64,000 nucleotides of DNA from Deltaproteobacteria bacterium (GTDB lineage: Bacteria > Myxococcota_A > UBA796 > GCA-2862545), in the NCBI GenBank assembly GCA_006226595.1, contig SBGP01000107.1:1-64000 (forward strand), written 5' to 3'. Below, in pieces: positions 8,938-17,830 of this stretch. The translations under genes were made by a program, and so were the position numbers. Each line of letters starts with the position of its first letter. Position 1 is the stretch's first letter. The notes under the pieces are model-generated. The model was not told the origin of the DNA, ran no database searches, and saw only the letters and a list, made by a program, of their open reading frames with translations.

Positions 8938-9036
8938 GCCGCCGCGCTGGGCATGGGCTGGCGACACCCCATCCTCGAGGAGTTCCAGGACGCGGTGGCC
9001 GAGCTCGAAGCGCTGGCAGCCGTGCTCCGCGAGCGA
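8938..9036 (+). pseudogene. 3' remnant of a paralogue of the HD gene at 7700
   Basis: The plus strand encodes [15 protein letters not shown] followed by AELEALAAVLRERL, closely matching the last 30 residues of the intact HD protein ([15 protein letters not shown] and EEVAGVLR). At DNA level the run ccgcgctgggcatgggctgg is shared with 8184 onward. The native stop codon is lost and the frame drifts on toward the methyltransferase gene. The 5' part is missing exactly where the minus-strand remnant begins, so both fragments meet head to head at about 8937. Confidence 0.75.
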
Positions 9037-9161
9037 CTGCAGGGTCGGACGAATCGAGGACTGTCGGTGATTTCCGCGCGGATCCACCGCCCCGGGGTAT
9101 GGCTTGCTACGCGGCCGTGGCGAGTTCCTCTCGCATCTCCCGCGCCCTCCCCCAAGGCCAT

Positions 9162-9797
9162 GTGAGCCGATTCCGCATTCGTTATCTGACCGTCGAGTTC
9201 GACGAGTTCGACATCCACCTCAAGACCCTGCGCGACCGAAACCAGTTCGACGACCGCGCCCAGGACGCCGAAGCTCTCGGGGTCTCCGCCGCCAGCTGGC
9301 CCCTGTTCGGGGTGGTGTGGAACGCCAGCCGGGTGCTCGCCGAGCGCATGTCCACCGCCGAGGTCGAGGGGCTGCGCATCCTCGAGATCGGCTGCGGCAT
9401 CGCCCTGCCGAGCCACGTGCTGAACGAGCGCGGAGCCGACATCACCGCCAGCGACTACAACCCTCGCGCGGGCGAGTTCCTCGAGCACAATGCCGAGCTC
9501 AACGCGTCCCCGGAGATTCCCTTCTTCCGCGCCGACTGGGAGGCGCTCCATCCGGACCTCGGCCGCTTCGACCTGCTGATCGGAAGCGACATCCTCTACG
9601 AGCGCGACCACGCCGAGCACCTCGCCGACTTCATCGGTCGGCATGCGGAGCCACACGCCAGGGTGATCATCGTCGATCCGGGCCGAGGGGGCACCGCGAG
9701 GTTCACCCATCGCATGGCGGACCTCGGGTTCATCCGCAGCCACGAGGTGGTCGACCTCGGGGATCAGATGGGCAAGGTGTTCACCTTCGAGCGCTGA
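9162..9797 (+). CDS. Class I SAM-dependent methyltransferase (family 16-like)
   Basis: The product is 211 residues from GTG 9162, which follows AAGG; an in-frame ATG at 9099 would add 21 residues but lacks a binding site. The SAM-binding motif is ILEIGCGIALPSHVLNERG with the acidic ribose-binding residue in ITASDYNP, and the post-motif region has DLLIGSDILYERDHAEHL. This resembles protein-lysine methyltransferases of the METTL/family-16 type (D-I-L-Y after the fifth strand), so a protein substrate is likely. It is convergent with the small gene at 9804. Confidence 0.85.
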   Translation: MSRFRIRYLTVEFDEFDIHLKTLRDRNQFDDRAQDAEALGVSAASWPLFGVVWNASRVLAERMSTAEVEGLRILEIGCGIALPSHVLNERGADITASDYNPRAGEFLEHNAELNASPEIPFFRADWEALHPDLGRFDLLIGSDILYERDHAEHLADFIGRHAEPHARVIIVDPGRGGTARFTHRMADLGFIRSHEVVDLGDQMGKVFTFER

Positions 9798-9803
9798 GGG
9801 CGC

Positions 9804-10118
9804 TCAGCCGCACTCCGCCGGGCCGCCGACGGTGATCGACCGCGGCTCGCCGTCGTCGAGACTCAGCGTCACCGTGGTCGCCAGCGTGAACGGGATGCCG
9901 GAGAACACGGCCTGCCACACGCGGGCGACGGCCTCGGCTTCGCAGCCCCCGAGCTCGAACTGGAAGTCCGAGAGCGGCGGGTCGCCGAGGAGGGTGCCGC
10001 CGCCGATCATCTCGACCTCGGCACCGAGCTCCTCCTGCAGCCGCTCGGCGAGCAGGTCTTCGACGTAGCCGCGGTCCATGGGTGACAGGCCCGGGGCGAT
10101 GGTGCAGGAGAGCTCCAT
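9804..10118 (-). CDS. Small hypothetical protein
   Basis: The 104-residue protein starts at ATG 10118, four bases after the stop of the SPFH/GYF gene, so the two probably share a transcript. It is acidic, has no signal peptide, and contains YVEDLLAERLQEELGAEVEMIGGG and a C-terminal beta-rich half (FTLATTVTLSLDD, ITVGGPAECG). I do not recognise a family. A degraded copy of its C-terminus lies at 8834-8936, showing that a paralogue existed nearby. Confidence 0.75.
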   Translation of the reverse strand: MELSCTIAPGLSPMDRGYVEDLLAERLQEELGAEVEMIGGGTLLGDPPLSDFQFELGGCEAEAVARVWQAVFSGIPFTLATTVTLSLDDGEPRSITVGGPAECG

Positions 10119-10122
10119 GTCG

Positions 10123-11475
10123 CTACATCGGCGGCGGCGGTGGACCGTCCCCACCCGGAGGCGGCGGCGGACCGGCGGCGAGTGCAGCGGCGACCTCGGG
10201 GACCTCGCTCGCGGGCTTCCACCCATCGAAGCCCTGGGCCCACAGGTGGTGCTTGCCGCCCGGGTTGGCCTTGATCAGCGCGACGATCTCGCCGAGCGGC
10301 TTCTCTCCGGAGCCCGCGTCACCGTGGTAGTGGAACACCGGCTCGGCGGCGGCCGGCGGCGGGACCTTGGTCGCGATCTCGGGGACCTCGTTCCACGGCT
10401 TCCAGCCCGACCATCCCGCCTGCCAGATCAGGTGCTGACCGTCGCGATTCGCGGCGACCTTCGCGGCGATGGCGTCGGCGGAGAGCTGCTCCTGGGCGCC
10501 GTGGCTCGAGTAGTGGAAGGTCGCGGCACCCGGGAGCGGCGGGGGAACGGCCGCGCCGCCGCCCTGCATGCCGGTGTGGGGGTTGAAGTGGCCGCTCTGC
10601 TGGGCCATGCCGGCCATCTGGTTGCCCATCATGTTGCCCATGCCGAAGCCGACGCCCATGCCGATGCCCGCGCCTCCGAGCCCCGGGTTGGCCGCGGCGG
10701 TGCCGATGGCCTCGGCGGCCTGCAGCTTGGCGTAGGCATCGAGGTTGCCGAGCACGCCCATCTTCGTGCGCTGGTCGAGCGCCTTCTCGACCTCGGCGGG
10801 CAGCGAGATGTTCTCGATGGTGAAGTCGGTGATGGTGATGCCGTAGGCTTCCTGCACCGCCGGATTCATGCGGTCGCGCAGGGCATCGCCGAGGTCCATG
10901 TAGTTGGCGGCGAGGTCGAGGACTGGGATGCGCGCCTGCCCCACGGTGTCGGCGAGGGCGGAGACGAGCTTGCGCTTGAGCTGCCCGGTGATCTCGTCCT
11001 TGGTGAACAAGCCGTCCGCGCCGACGATCTGGCGGATGAACTCGGCCGGGTCGGTGATGCGGAAGCTGTACACGCCGAAGGCACGGATGCGCACGGGGCC
11101 GAACTCGGCATCGCGCAGCATGAACGGGTTCGCGGTGCCCCAGCGGTTCTCGGTGAACTGCGTGGTGTCGACGAAGAGGATGTCGCCCTTGTAGGGGTAG
11201 TTGAGCCCGTACTTGATCGACTCGAAGAAGCTCGTGATCGGCGTGTTGCGAGTGTCGAGCGTGTAGGTGCCCGGACCGAACACGTCGGAGAGCGCGCCCT
11301 CGCTCACGAAGACGGCGGCCTGGCCCTCACGCACGACCAGCTTGGACTGGTCGGTGATCGCCTTGTCGAAGACGGGGAAGCGGTAGACGATCGCGCCGGC
11401 GGTGCCGTCGGTCCACTCGATCACGTCGAGGAACTGCGCCTTGGCGTGTGTGGTCAGCGTGTCCCAGATTCCCAT
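10123..11475 (-). CDS. SPFH-domain protein with two C-terminal GYF_2-type domains
   Basis: The 450-residue protein starts at ATG 11475 behind GGAGG. Its N-terminal 250 residues resemble the SPFH/YdjI-type virion-core-like family: SKLVVREGQAAVFVSEG, FGPGTYTLDTRNTPI and DFTIENISLPAEVEKAL. A Gly/Met-rich linker (GMGVGFGMGNMMGNQM) leads to two related units of about 50 residues, each with F-H-Y near the start and W-x-x-G-W/F-x-G-W-K-P (WQAGWSGWKPWNEVP and WAQGFDGWKPASEVP). These match GYF_2 domains, which bind proline-rich peptides. The chain ends in two proline runs that such domains might bind in cis. It is probably an oligomeric scaffold; the first gene of a two-gene operon with 9804. Confidence 0.85.
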   Translation of the reverse strand: MGIWDTLTTHAKAQFLDVIEWTDGTAGAIVYRFPVFDKAITDQSKLVVREGQAAVFVSEGALSDVFGPGTYTLDTRNTPITSFFESIKYGLNYPYKGDILFVDTTQFTENRWGTANPFMLRDAEFGPVRIRAFGVYSFRITDPAEFIRQIVGADGLFTKDEITGQLKRKLVSALADTVGQARIPVLDLAANYMDLGDALRDRMNPAVQEAYGITITDFTIENISLPAEVEKALDQRTKMGVLGNLDAYAKLQAAEAIGTAAANPGLGGAGIGMGVGFGMGNMMGNQMAGMAQQSGHFNPHTGMQGGGAAVPPPLPGAATFHYSSHGAQEQLSADAIAAKVAANRDGQHLIWQAGWSGWKPWNEVPEIATKVPPPAAAEPVFHYHGDAGSGEKPLGEIVALIKANPGGKHHLWAQGFDGWKPASEVPEVAAALAAGPPPPPGGDGPPPPPM

Positions 11476-11702
11476 CCCGTTGCCTCCAGCGGCGGTGCCG
11501 CGCTCGTGGCCCTGACCACCCCGGACTCGGGGCCGTCGCGGCACGCAGCATCGCAGATGGCACGCGCCAGGACCAGAGATGTCCTATCCACGAAGGGGCG
11601 GTCGAAAAGGGCGATCGCGGTGAATCCCTGCGGGTCGGCGCGTTTCGGGCTTGCGGGAGGGGAGGGACTCCGCGCTACCCTGTGCGTCCTACCGGAGTTC
11701 CC

Positions 11703-13943
11703 ATGCGCGTTCGCCTGCTCCTCCCCGCCCTCGCTCTCCTGGGCTGCAAGCCCGAAGAAACCGCGGAGGTCCAGCCGATCTCCACGGTGATGGAGTTCGA
11801 CGAGGCCGTGGGACTCGAGATTGCCCCCGCCACCGGCAACGTGCCGCTGACCACGGTGGCCCGCGTCACCAACGCGCTCGGCGCCAGCGTGCTCGGCGGT
11901 CCCGAAGAGGTCGTGATCAACGGCACCACCGAGTCGGTGTCCGTCGACGGCCTCGGCTACGGCGAGATCACCGTCGATGCAGCCGGCTCGGTCGAGGTGC
12001 TCGGCGGAGACGAGCCCGTGACCCTGCACGCGCTGGACAGCACCTGGCCTGGCTTCGGCGCGCAAGGCGGCGAGCTTCCCCTGGGAGAGGCGGTGTTCGC
12101 GCAGACCGTGTCCGAGGGCGTGGCGGTCGCGAGTGCGAGCGAGGTGTGGTGGGTCGGTCCCGGACTGCCCGCGCACCGCGTGCTCGCGTTCCCGGCCGGC
12201 AAGGTGATCTCGGGCATTCGCTCCGGGCACGCGGACAGCGACGGTCGCCTCGACCTCCTGGTGTGGGGCGGCGACACGGCCATCGTGCTGCGCGGTCGTC
12301 CGGGGGGCGGCCTCGCCTGGGCCACGGGCTTCCAGGCCGAGGGCAACGCGGTGGTCGGCGGCGCCTTCGGCGACGTGAACCAGGACGATGCGCAGGACAT
12401 CGTGCTCGCATGGGCCGTGGCGGGTGGGTCGTCGAGCCTCGAGGTCCTCGAGGGCGATGGCGCCGGCAACTACGTCGGCGTGCCCGTGTCGCTCGCCGAC
12501 CAGGCCAGCGACGTGGCCATCGGTGACAACGACGGCGACGGTCGCGAGGAGATCACCGCGATCTCCGGCGTCGACTGGGAGCGCTTCGGGTGGAGCGACT
12601 CGGATCAGGCCTACGAGATCGTCGGGCCGAGCAACCTCCAGGGCCTGAACTTCCCAGCGGGTACGCGCGTGTGGTCCGGCCGCGACTACAACGGCGATGG
12701 CGCCGACGAGCTGGTGATGATCGGCGCGCTGCAGAACGGGCAGGATCGCGAGGTGCTCGTCTACGATCTCGTCGGGCAGGCCAACGTGACCTTCCTCTCC
12801 CTGTCGCCCTTTGGCGCCGAGATCGCGCTCGGTGACGCCACCGGGGATGGGCAGGGCGAAGTGTTCATGCTCGAGGAGTCGGGCGAGCTCAAGCACGTGG
12901 TCTGGCACCAGAACAATGGCTCGCGCCTGAACACCGCGGACGTCGGGGAGCGCGGACCGCTGGCGATCTCGAATGGCACGTCCCACGCGGATCTCGCGGA
13001 CGTGCTGATCGCCGGGGACACGTGGACCTGGTGGCACGGCACGCTGTACACGGGAGAGGACGGGGAGTCCTGGTGGACCGACGGCGAGCCCGAGGTCACC
13101 GCCTTCGCTGCAAACGCAGACGGCTTTGCGCGCATCGAGGCCGACGGCAACGCCTCGACCGTCGAGTTCGTGACCGTCGGCCGAAGCGGCGGCGCCACCG
13201 CCGCGCAGGTCTACCAGGTGACGCCGGGCACGCCGCCGACCGTCGCGCCTCTCGGTGCCGCGATCCAGCTCGCGAACCCAGCGCGCAACGTCATGGACGT
13301 CGCGGCTTGCAGTGGCGTGATCTACGCGCTGCTCGATGGAGAGCTGTACCGGGCCGCGGTGGGCGGCAACGTCACCTCGACGGCGGCGACCGGCACCGCG
13401 GTGGCCTGCGGCATGGGTCCGAGCGGTGCCACGGCGGCCACGCTGGCCGGCGACACGATCACGCTGTGGAACGACACGCTGACCAGCGTGGGCACGCAGA
13501 CGTCGACCGGCGCCGAGAACCTCGCACTCGGCGTCGGGAGCGAGGACCTGCAGGTGTGCACCAGCACGGGCTGTGGCGTCGTGTACTGGCCGGACGGCAA
13601 CGGCGGCGGCGAGTGGGCGATCAGCACCAACTCGGGGATCACCGTTGGCGCGACCGAGCTGCACGGTGGCGGCGAGCTCGCGGTCGAGGACGTCGACGGC
13701 GACGGCCACCTCGATCTCCTCGCGTCCTGGGAGAACGGTCGCCTCGGCGTGTACCGATCCACGGGAGAGGGCTTCTCGACGGGCGAGTTCTTCCACATGG
13801 CGCGCCAGCTCGCAGGCCCGCCGATCGCCTTCGACGCGACGGGAGAGGGCGACGTAGACCTCGCTGTCTTCGACGATGGAGGCGCCCTTTACATCACCCC
13901 GACGCCCGGAACGCCGCCTGCGGTTAACAGCGGCGCGAGGTAG
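11703..13943 (+). CDS. FG-GAP repeat lipoprotein
   Basis: The 746-residue product has a lipoprotein signal ending LALLGC, so it should be lipid-anchored in the envelope. The body contains repeated calcium-binding FG-GAP/VCBS-like blades, seen as DSDGRLDLLVWG, DVNQDDAQDIVLAW, DNDGDGREEITAI, DYNGDGADELVMIG, DATGDGQGEVFML and DVDGDGHLDLLASW, consistent with a beta-propeller. Such proteins usually mediate binding at the cell surface. The ATG at 11703 follows CCGGAG. It is divergent from the SPFH gene across about 225 bases that show no other gene. Confidence 0.88.
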   Translation: MRVRLLLPALALLGCKPEETAEVQPISTVMEFDEAVGLEIAPATGNVPLTTVARVTNALGASVLGGPEEVVINGTTESVSVDGLGYGEITVDAAGSVEVLGGDEPVTLHALDSTWPGFGAQGGELPLGEAVFAQTVSEGVAVASASEVWWVGPGLPAHRVLAFPAGKVISGIRSGHADSDGRLDLLVWGGDTAIVLRGRPGGGLAWATGFQAEGNAVVGGAFGDVNQDDAQDIVLAWAVAGGSSSLEVLEGDGAGNYVGVPVSLADQASDVAIGDNDGDGREEITAISGVDWERFGWSDSDQAYEIVGPSNLQGLNFPAGTRVWSGRDYNGDGADELVMIGALQNGQDREVLVYDLVGQANVTFLSLSPFGAEIALGDATGDGQGEVFMLEESGELKHVVWHQNNGSRLNTADVGERGPLAISNGTSHADLADVLIAGDTWTWWHGTLYTGEDGESWWTDGEPEVTAFAANADGFARIEADGNASTVEFVTVGRSGGATAAQVYQVTPGTPPTVAPLGAAIQLANPARNVMDVAACSGVIYALLDGELYRAAVGGNVTSTAATGTAVACGMGPSGATAATLAGDTITLWNDTLTSVGTQTSTGAENLALGVGSEDLQVCTSTGCGVVYWPDGNGGGEWAISTNSGITVGATELHGGGELAVEDVDGDGHLDLLASWENGRLGVYRSTGEGFSTGEFFHMARQLAGPPIAFDATGEGDVDLAVFDDGGALYITPTPGTPPAVNSGAR

Positions 13944-14002
13944 CGCACCGTTCTCGTCGACCAAGCTGCCCATGCGCGCCCGTCCCAGGCGCGCTATGGG
14001 GG

Positions 14003-14032
14003 TTGACCCCGGCGCATCCGTTCGCCTATAAG
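14003..14032 (+). promoter_or_regulatory. Sigma70-like promoter for the 14075 lipoprotein
   Basis: TTGACC at 14003-14008 and TATAAG at 14027-14032 are separated by 18 bases, a good match to a housekeeping promoter. Transcription would begin about 35 bases before the ATG, leaving room for the CCGGAG ribosome binding site near 14060. Confidence 0.6.
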
Positions 14033-14074
14033 TCCCGAACCCCACGGAACGTCAGCTTCCGGAGACACACTGTC

Positions 14075-15331
14075 ATGACGCGGTTCTCGTCCCTTCTCCT
14101 GCTCCTCGCCGCCGGCTGCACGCCGAACAACGCGGTGCTCGAGAGCGGGTCTTACCTGGCCTTCTTCCCCACCGACGGATCCCCCGTGCTCCGCGAGGGC
14201 AAGATCAAAATCGACGAAGAGGGCGAGGTCGGTCTCCTCAACTGCTCCGGTGAGCTCGCCGAGCTCGGTGGTGTGAACCAGGCGAACTGTGACGCGCTCG
14301 GACTCGACGGCACGTTCCAGAAGCCCGATGAGCCGTGGACGGACGACGACTCGTTCACCGCGCTCTTCGACGATCTCGAGCCGTGGCGTGGCGAGGGTCT
14401 GCTCACCAACGAGGGCGACCTCCAGGTGACCTTCCACCACAACCTCTCCGGTGGTGCGGACTTCCGCTTCGTGTTCGTGATCGACCCGGACTTCCAGCCC
14501 CAGCGCTGCGTCCAGGGCGAGGGCGGCGGCTCCCAGTGGGAGAACATCGACGGCAACTGGCTCGAGAACTGGTCGACCGGTGCGGACGGTGCGACCCGCT
14601 ACTACCTCAACGCCGGCGCGGTTCAGGTCAACCCCGACCCGTCCAGCTGGTCGCCTGACTCCTACGACGAGGACGAGTGGTTCCTCCCCGACGAGTGGTT
14701 CGCCGGCACCGCGGCTGGCCAGTACGGCCCGAGCCGTCTCGGCATCCGTCGCGCGCTCTACGAGTGGCCGTGGGCGTCCGCTGCTCGCTACCAGGGCTGG
14801 GAGAACATCCCCGGCGGCGCGGGCAACAAGTACATCCAGGACGTGAACAACATCGTGACCCTCGACGTCGACTGTGCCGACGCCCAGGCCGTCGCCGATG
14901 GCATCGAGACCAACCTCCAGGGCATGACCGCGAACATGAGCGGTCCGGCCAACATGACGCTCGGCCCCGTGGTCGAGTGCAACGAGTGGCGTGAGCGCGA
15001 CTCGAGCCCGGCGGGCCTCGATGGCTGGCGCGGCATCCACTACAACTGGGTCGATATCGACAACCCGGATGTCGAGGTCGGTGACTCGGTCAGCGGTACC
15101 TTCCACCTCGCGCTGCAGGGCGACAGCTCGCAGACCTTCATCTACATCCAGGGTGACTTCACCGTGGACAAGATCAAGCGCGAGAAGTGGGGCAACCCGG
15201 ACCTCAACACCGAGCTGATCGAAGAGAATAACGTCGAGCTCTGTGGTGGTTCGGCCAGCTCGGCGCGCATCCGCGAGGAGCGTGCCTGGCGTGCTCTCGA
15301 CCTCGAGGTCGATGCGGAGCGCGGCCTCTAG
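14075..15331 (+). CDS. Lipoprotein of unknown function
   Basis: The 418-residue protein starts MTRFSSLLLLLAAGC, a clear lipoprotein signal with Cys15. The mature part is acidic and rich in Trp, Asn and Asp, with strand-like segments such as GADFRFVFVIDPD, HYNWVDIDNPDVEVGD and FIYIQGDFTVDKIKRE. No catalytic motif or known domain is apparent. It has its own promoter upstream and an intrinsic terminator just downstream, so it is a single-gene transcription unit. The strong signals around it suggest high expression. Confidence 0.85.
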   Translation: MTRFSSLLLLLAAGCTPNNAVLESGSYLAFFPTDGSPVLREGKIKIDEEGEVGLLNCSGELAELGGVNQANCDALGLDGTFQKPDEPWTDDDSFTALFDDLEPWRGEGLLTNEGDLQVTFHHNLSGGADFRFVFVIDPDFQPQRCVQGEGGGSQWENIDGNWLENWSTGADGATRYYLNAGAVQVNPDPSSWSPDSYDEDEWFLPDEWFAGTAAGQYGPSRLGIRRALYEWPWASAARYQGWENIPGGAGNKYIQDVNNIVTLDVDCADAQAVADGIETNLQGMTANMSGPANMTLGPVVECNEWRERDSSPAGLDGWRGIHYNWVDIDNPDVEVGDSVSGTFHLALQGDSSQTFIYIQGDFTVDKIKREKWGNPDLNTELIEENNVELCGGSASSARIREERAWRALDLEVDAERGL

Positions 15332-15353
15332 GGTCACGTTCTTCGAACCAGCA

Positions 15354-15383
15354 AAGCCGCGGTCTTCCGCGGCTTTTCTGTTT
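15354..15383 (+). terminator. Rho-independent terminator
   Basis: AAGCCGCGG at 15354-15362 pairs perfectly with CCGCGGCTT at 15367-15375 around a TCTT loop, followed by TTCTGTTT. It lies about 20 bases after the lipoprotein stop. Because the flank also has A residues on the left, it may terminate the opposing methyltransferase transcript as well. Confidence 0.85.
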
Positions 15384-15409
15384 GTGGCGGCGAAGAGGTC
15401 GCCTGCCCG

Positions 15410-16162
15410 TCAGGCGGTGAGCACGAGCACGCTCTGCAGCGCGTCCTCGGTCATCGCCGTGCCGGTGAAGTCCGCCATCTCGTGGAGCACGGTGAATCCG
15501 GCCCGAGCGAGGAGCGCGTGGAGCTCTTCGTGCGTCCACATGCGCAGGTCGAGCTGCACCGCGTGTTCGGCGCCGTCCGGAGACTCGTAGGTGTAGCGCA
15601 CGTGGTGCACGGCGGTGAGCTCGTCGTACCAGGACTGCTCCCACGAGACGAGCTTCTCGCCCGTGTCGGGACGGACGAAGGTGCGCGGCTCGTAGCGCTC
15701 GTTCGGATCGCGGGCGTAGAGCGCGGGATCCGGGAGGTAGCAGTCGAGGGCGAACACGCCACGGGGCCCGAGGTGGCGGCGGACGACCGCGAGCAGGCGC
15801 AGCAGGTCGGCGTCGCCGGTACAGTGGTGGATCGCGTTGAATGGCAGGAGGATGGTCGGGAAGCGCCGCTCGAGATCGAGCTCGCGAAAGTCCGCGCAGT
15901 GCAGCTCGCAGCTCCCGCCCAGGTCCGGCTCGGCGTCGAGTCGCCGCTGAAGCGCGTCGAGCATCGGCTGGGAGAGGTCGACGCCCACGACGTCGTGGCC
16001 ATCCGCGAGCAGGGGAAGCGCGATGCGTCCGGAGCCAACCCCGAGCTCGAGGACGGGTCCGCCGAGTCGCTGAAGCAGCGAGCGGTACCACTCGATGTCC
16101 TGGACGTGGCCCGCATACTCGAGGTCGTAGAGGACCGGATCGCGGTAGGGGTCGGCGCTCAT
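15410..16162 (-). CDS. Class I SAM-dependent methyltransferase
   Basis: The 250-residue protein has SAM motif I in VLELGVGSGRIALPLLADGH, the acidic residue in VVGVDLSQPMLDAL, and motif II-like FPTILLPFNAIHHCTGDADLL. The C-terminal half carries YEPRTFVRPDTGEK and YTYESPDGAEHAVQLDLRMW, as in small-molecule methyltransferases of the UbiE/Methyltransf_25 type. Substrate is unknown. The ATG at 16162 lies behind GGAG. It is divergent from the ammonia-lyase operon with 69 bases between starts, so joint regulation and a role in the same pathway are possible but unproven. Confidence 0.85.
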   Translation of the reverse strand: MSADPYRDPVLYDLEYAGHVQDIEWYRSLLQRLGGPVLELGVGSGRIALPLLADGHDVVGVDLSQPMLDALQRRLDAEPDLGGSCELHCADFRELDLERRFPTILLPFNAIHHCTGDADLLRLLAVVRRHLGPRGVFALDCYLPDPALYARDPNERYEPRTFVRPDTGEKLVSWEQSWYDELTAVHHVRYTYESPDGAEHAVQLDLRMWTHEELHALLARAGFTVLHEMADFTGTAMTEDALQSVLVLTA

Positions 16163-16231
16163 GGGGCTCCAGTAGCGGGTCGAGACCGCAGGGGCGCACA
16201 GGCCCCTTGCCTGCGTTATACCGGGCGGCCC

Positions 16232-17830
16232 ATGAACGCCCTCGCTATCGACGGAAACTCCCTCAGCCTCGCCGACGTCGCGCATGTCGCGGCGGGAGGC
16301 CGTGCCGTGCTTGCCGAGAGCGCGCGTCCGGCCATGGAAGCCTCTTGTGACTGGGTCGAGCGCGCTGCGCGAGGCGAGTTGCTCGAAGCGGGCGAGCCCA
16401 TGGCCGTGTACGGCGTCAACACGGGCTACGGCTCGTTGGCACGCGTGCGCATTCCCCCCGCGGACGCGGCGCGGCTGTCGTGGAACCTGATCCGCAGTCA
16501 TGCTGCGGGTGTGGGCGAGCCGTGCGCCATCCCCGTCGTGCGCGCGATGATGCTGCTCCGCGCCAACGCGCTCGCCAAGGGCGCCAGCGGCTGCCGGCCG
16601 CTGCTCGTCGAGACCTTGCTCGCGATGCTCGATGCTGGCGTGCACCCGGTGGTTCCGAGCCAGGGCAGCTGCGGCAGCTCGGGCGATCTCGCGCCCCTCG
16701 CACACCTCGCGCTGGTCGTGTTCCGTGCCCCCGAGGGCGAGCCCGAGGCCAGCGGCCTCGCCGAGTACCAGGGCAAGGTGATGACCGGCGCCGAGGCCAT
16801 GGCCCTCGCGGGCATCGAGCGGCTGGTGCCTGGGCCCAAGGACGGCCTGGCCATGTGCAATGGCGCGCAGCTGACCACCGCGTTCGCAGCGCTCGCGGCC
16901 TGGGAGTCGGCTCAGCTCGTGCACGACGCCGAGATCGTCGCGGCGATGTCCTGGGAAGCGCTGCGCGGCGTCACCCGCGCCCTTCACCCCGCGGTCCACG
17001 CCCTGCGTCCTTATCGGGGGGCGGTCGACTGCGCGGCCGACCTGCGCGCGCTGCTCGCGGGCAGTACGCTCGTCGACAGCGTGCCCGGCAAGGTCCAGGA
17101 CGCGTACTCGGTGCGCTGTACACCGCAGATCCTCGGCGCGGTGCGCGATGGCGTGCGCTTTGCCGCCGAGCAGATCGGGGTCGAGCTCAACAGCGCCACC
17201 GACAACCCGCTCATCCTCCTCGACGCGGACGACGCGAACAAGGCGTTCTCGGCGGGCCTGTTCCACGGGGAGCCCGTGGGTATGGCGGCGGATCACCTCA
17301 AGCTCGCCCTCACCGAGCTCGCGGCGCTGGCCGAGCGTCGCATCTACCGCCTCACCACGGGGCACCTCTCGGGGCGTCTGCCGCCGGCGCTGGTCCACGG
17401 CGACCGCCCGAACATGGGCCTGATGGTCCCGCAGACCACTGCGGCGGCACTGGTCGCCGAGTGCCGCTCGCTGTGCTTCCCGAGCACTGCCGACTCGCTT
17501 CCGACCTGCGAAGACCAGGAAGATCACGTCGCGATGTCGACGACCTCGGCTCGCGGCGCGGCCGAGATCGCCGTCAACGCACGCTCGGTGCTCGCCATCG
17601 AGCTGCTCGCATCGGCCAACGCGCTCTGGTACCGCCTCGACGAGCCTGGTTCAAAGCTCGGCGTCGGTCCGGCCTCGGCGCTTGCCGCAGTCGAGTCCGT
17701 GCTCGGTGGGCGGGGAGGCGAGGCGCCAGCCGACGACATCGCGAAGCTCGAGGTCGCCCTGCGCAGCGGGGTGTTCCGCGAAGCGGTGCGCCAGGCCGTG
17801 GGCGAGCTGACGGAGGTGCTCGGTGCCTAG
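16232..17830 (+). CDS. Histidine ammonia-lyase-family enzyme (SSG triad)
   Basis: The 532-residue MIO-type lyase keeps nearly all catalytic elements: the Tyr loop GVNTGYGSLA, SHAAGVGEP (histidine-type selectivity), MIO region GSCGSSGDLAPLAH, CNGAQLTTA, QDAYSVRCTPQILGA, ELNSATDNPLI, LFHGEP and QEDHVAM. MIO normally forms from Ala-Ser-Gly; here the triad is S149-S150-G151, a conservative first-position change that should still cyclise. The expected reaction is non-oxidative removal of ammonia from histidine or a relative to give a urocanate-like product. No other hut genes are near, so it may serve a different pathway. It is first in a three-gene operon and is overlapped for eight bases by a divergent lyase paralogue. 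TATACC nine bases before the ATG may be its -10. Confidence 0.88.
   Translation: MNALAIDGNSLSLADVAHVAAGGRAVLAESARPAMEASCDWVERAARGELLEAGEPMAVYGVNTGYGSLARVRIPPADAARLSWNLIRSHAAGVGEPCAIPVVRAMMLLRANALAKGASGCRPLLVETLLAMLDAGVHPVVPSQGSCGSSGDLAPLAHLALVVFRAPEGEPEASGLAEYQGKVMTGAEAMALAGIERLVPGPKDGLAMCNGAQLTTAFAALAAWESAQLVHDAEIVAAMSWEALRGVTRALHPAVHALRPYRGAVDCAADLRALLAGSTLVDSVPGKVQDAYSVRCTPQILGAVRDGVRFAAEQIGVELNSATDNPLILLDADDANKAFSAGLFHGEPVGMAADHLKLALTELAALAERRIYRLTTGHLSGRLPPALVHGDRPNMGLMVPQTTAAALVAECRSLCFPSTADSLPTCEDQEDHVAMSTTSARGAAEIAVNARSVLAIELLASANALWYRLDEPGSKLGVGPASALAAVESVLGGRGGEAPADDIAKLEVALRSGVFREAVRQAVGELTEVLGA

Noticed and set aside
13974-13995. Terminator after the FG-GAP lipoprotein
   Set aside because: A GCGCGC/GCGCGC inverted repeat is present but is followed by GC-rich DNA and no T run; such pairs are frequent at this GC content.
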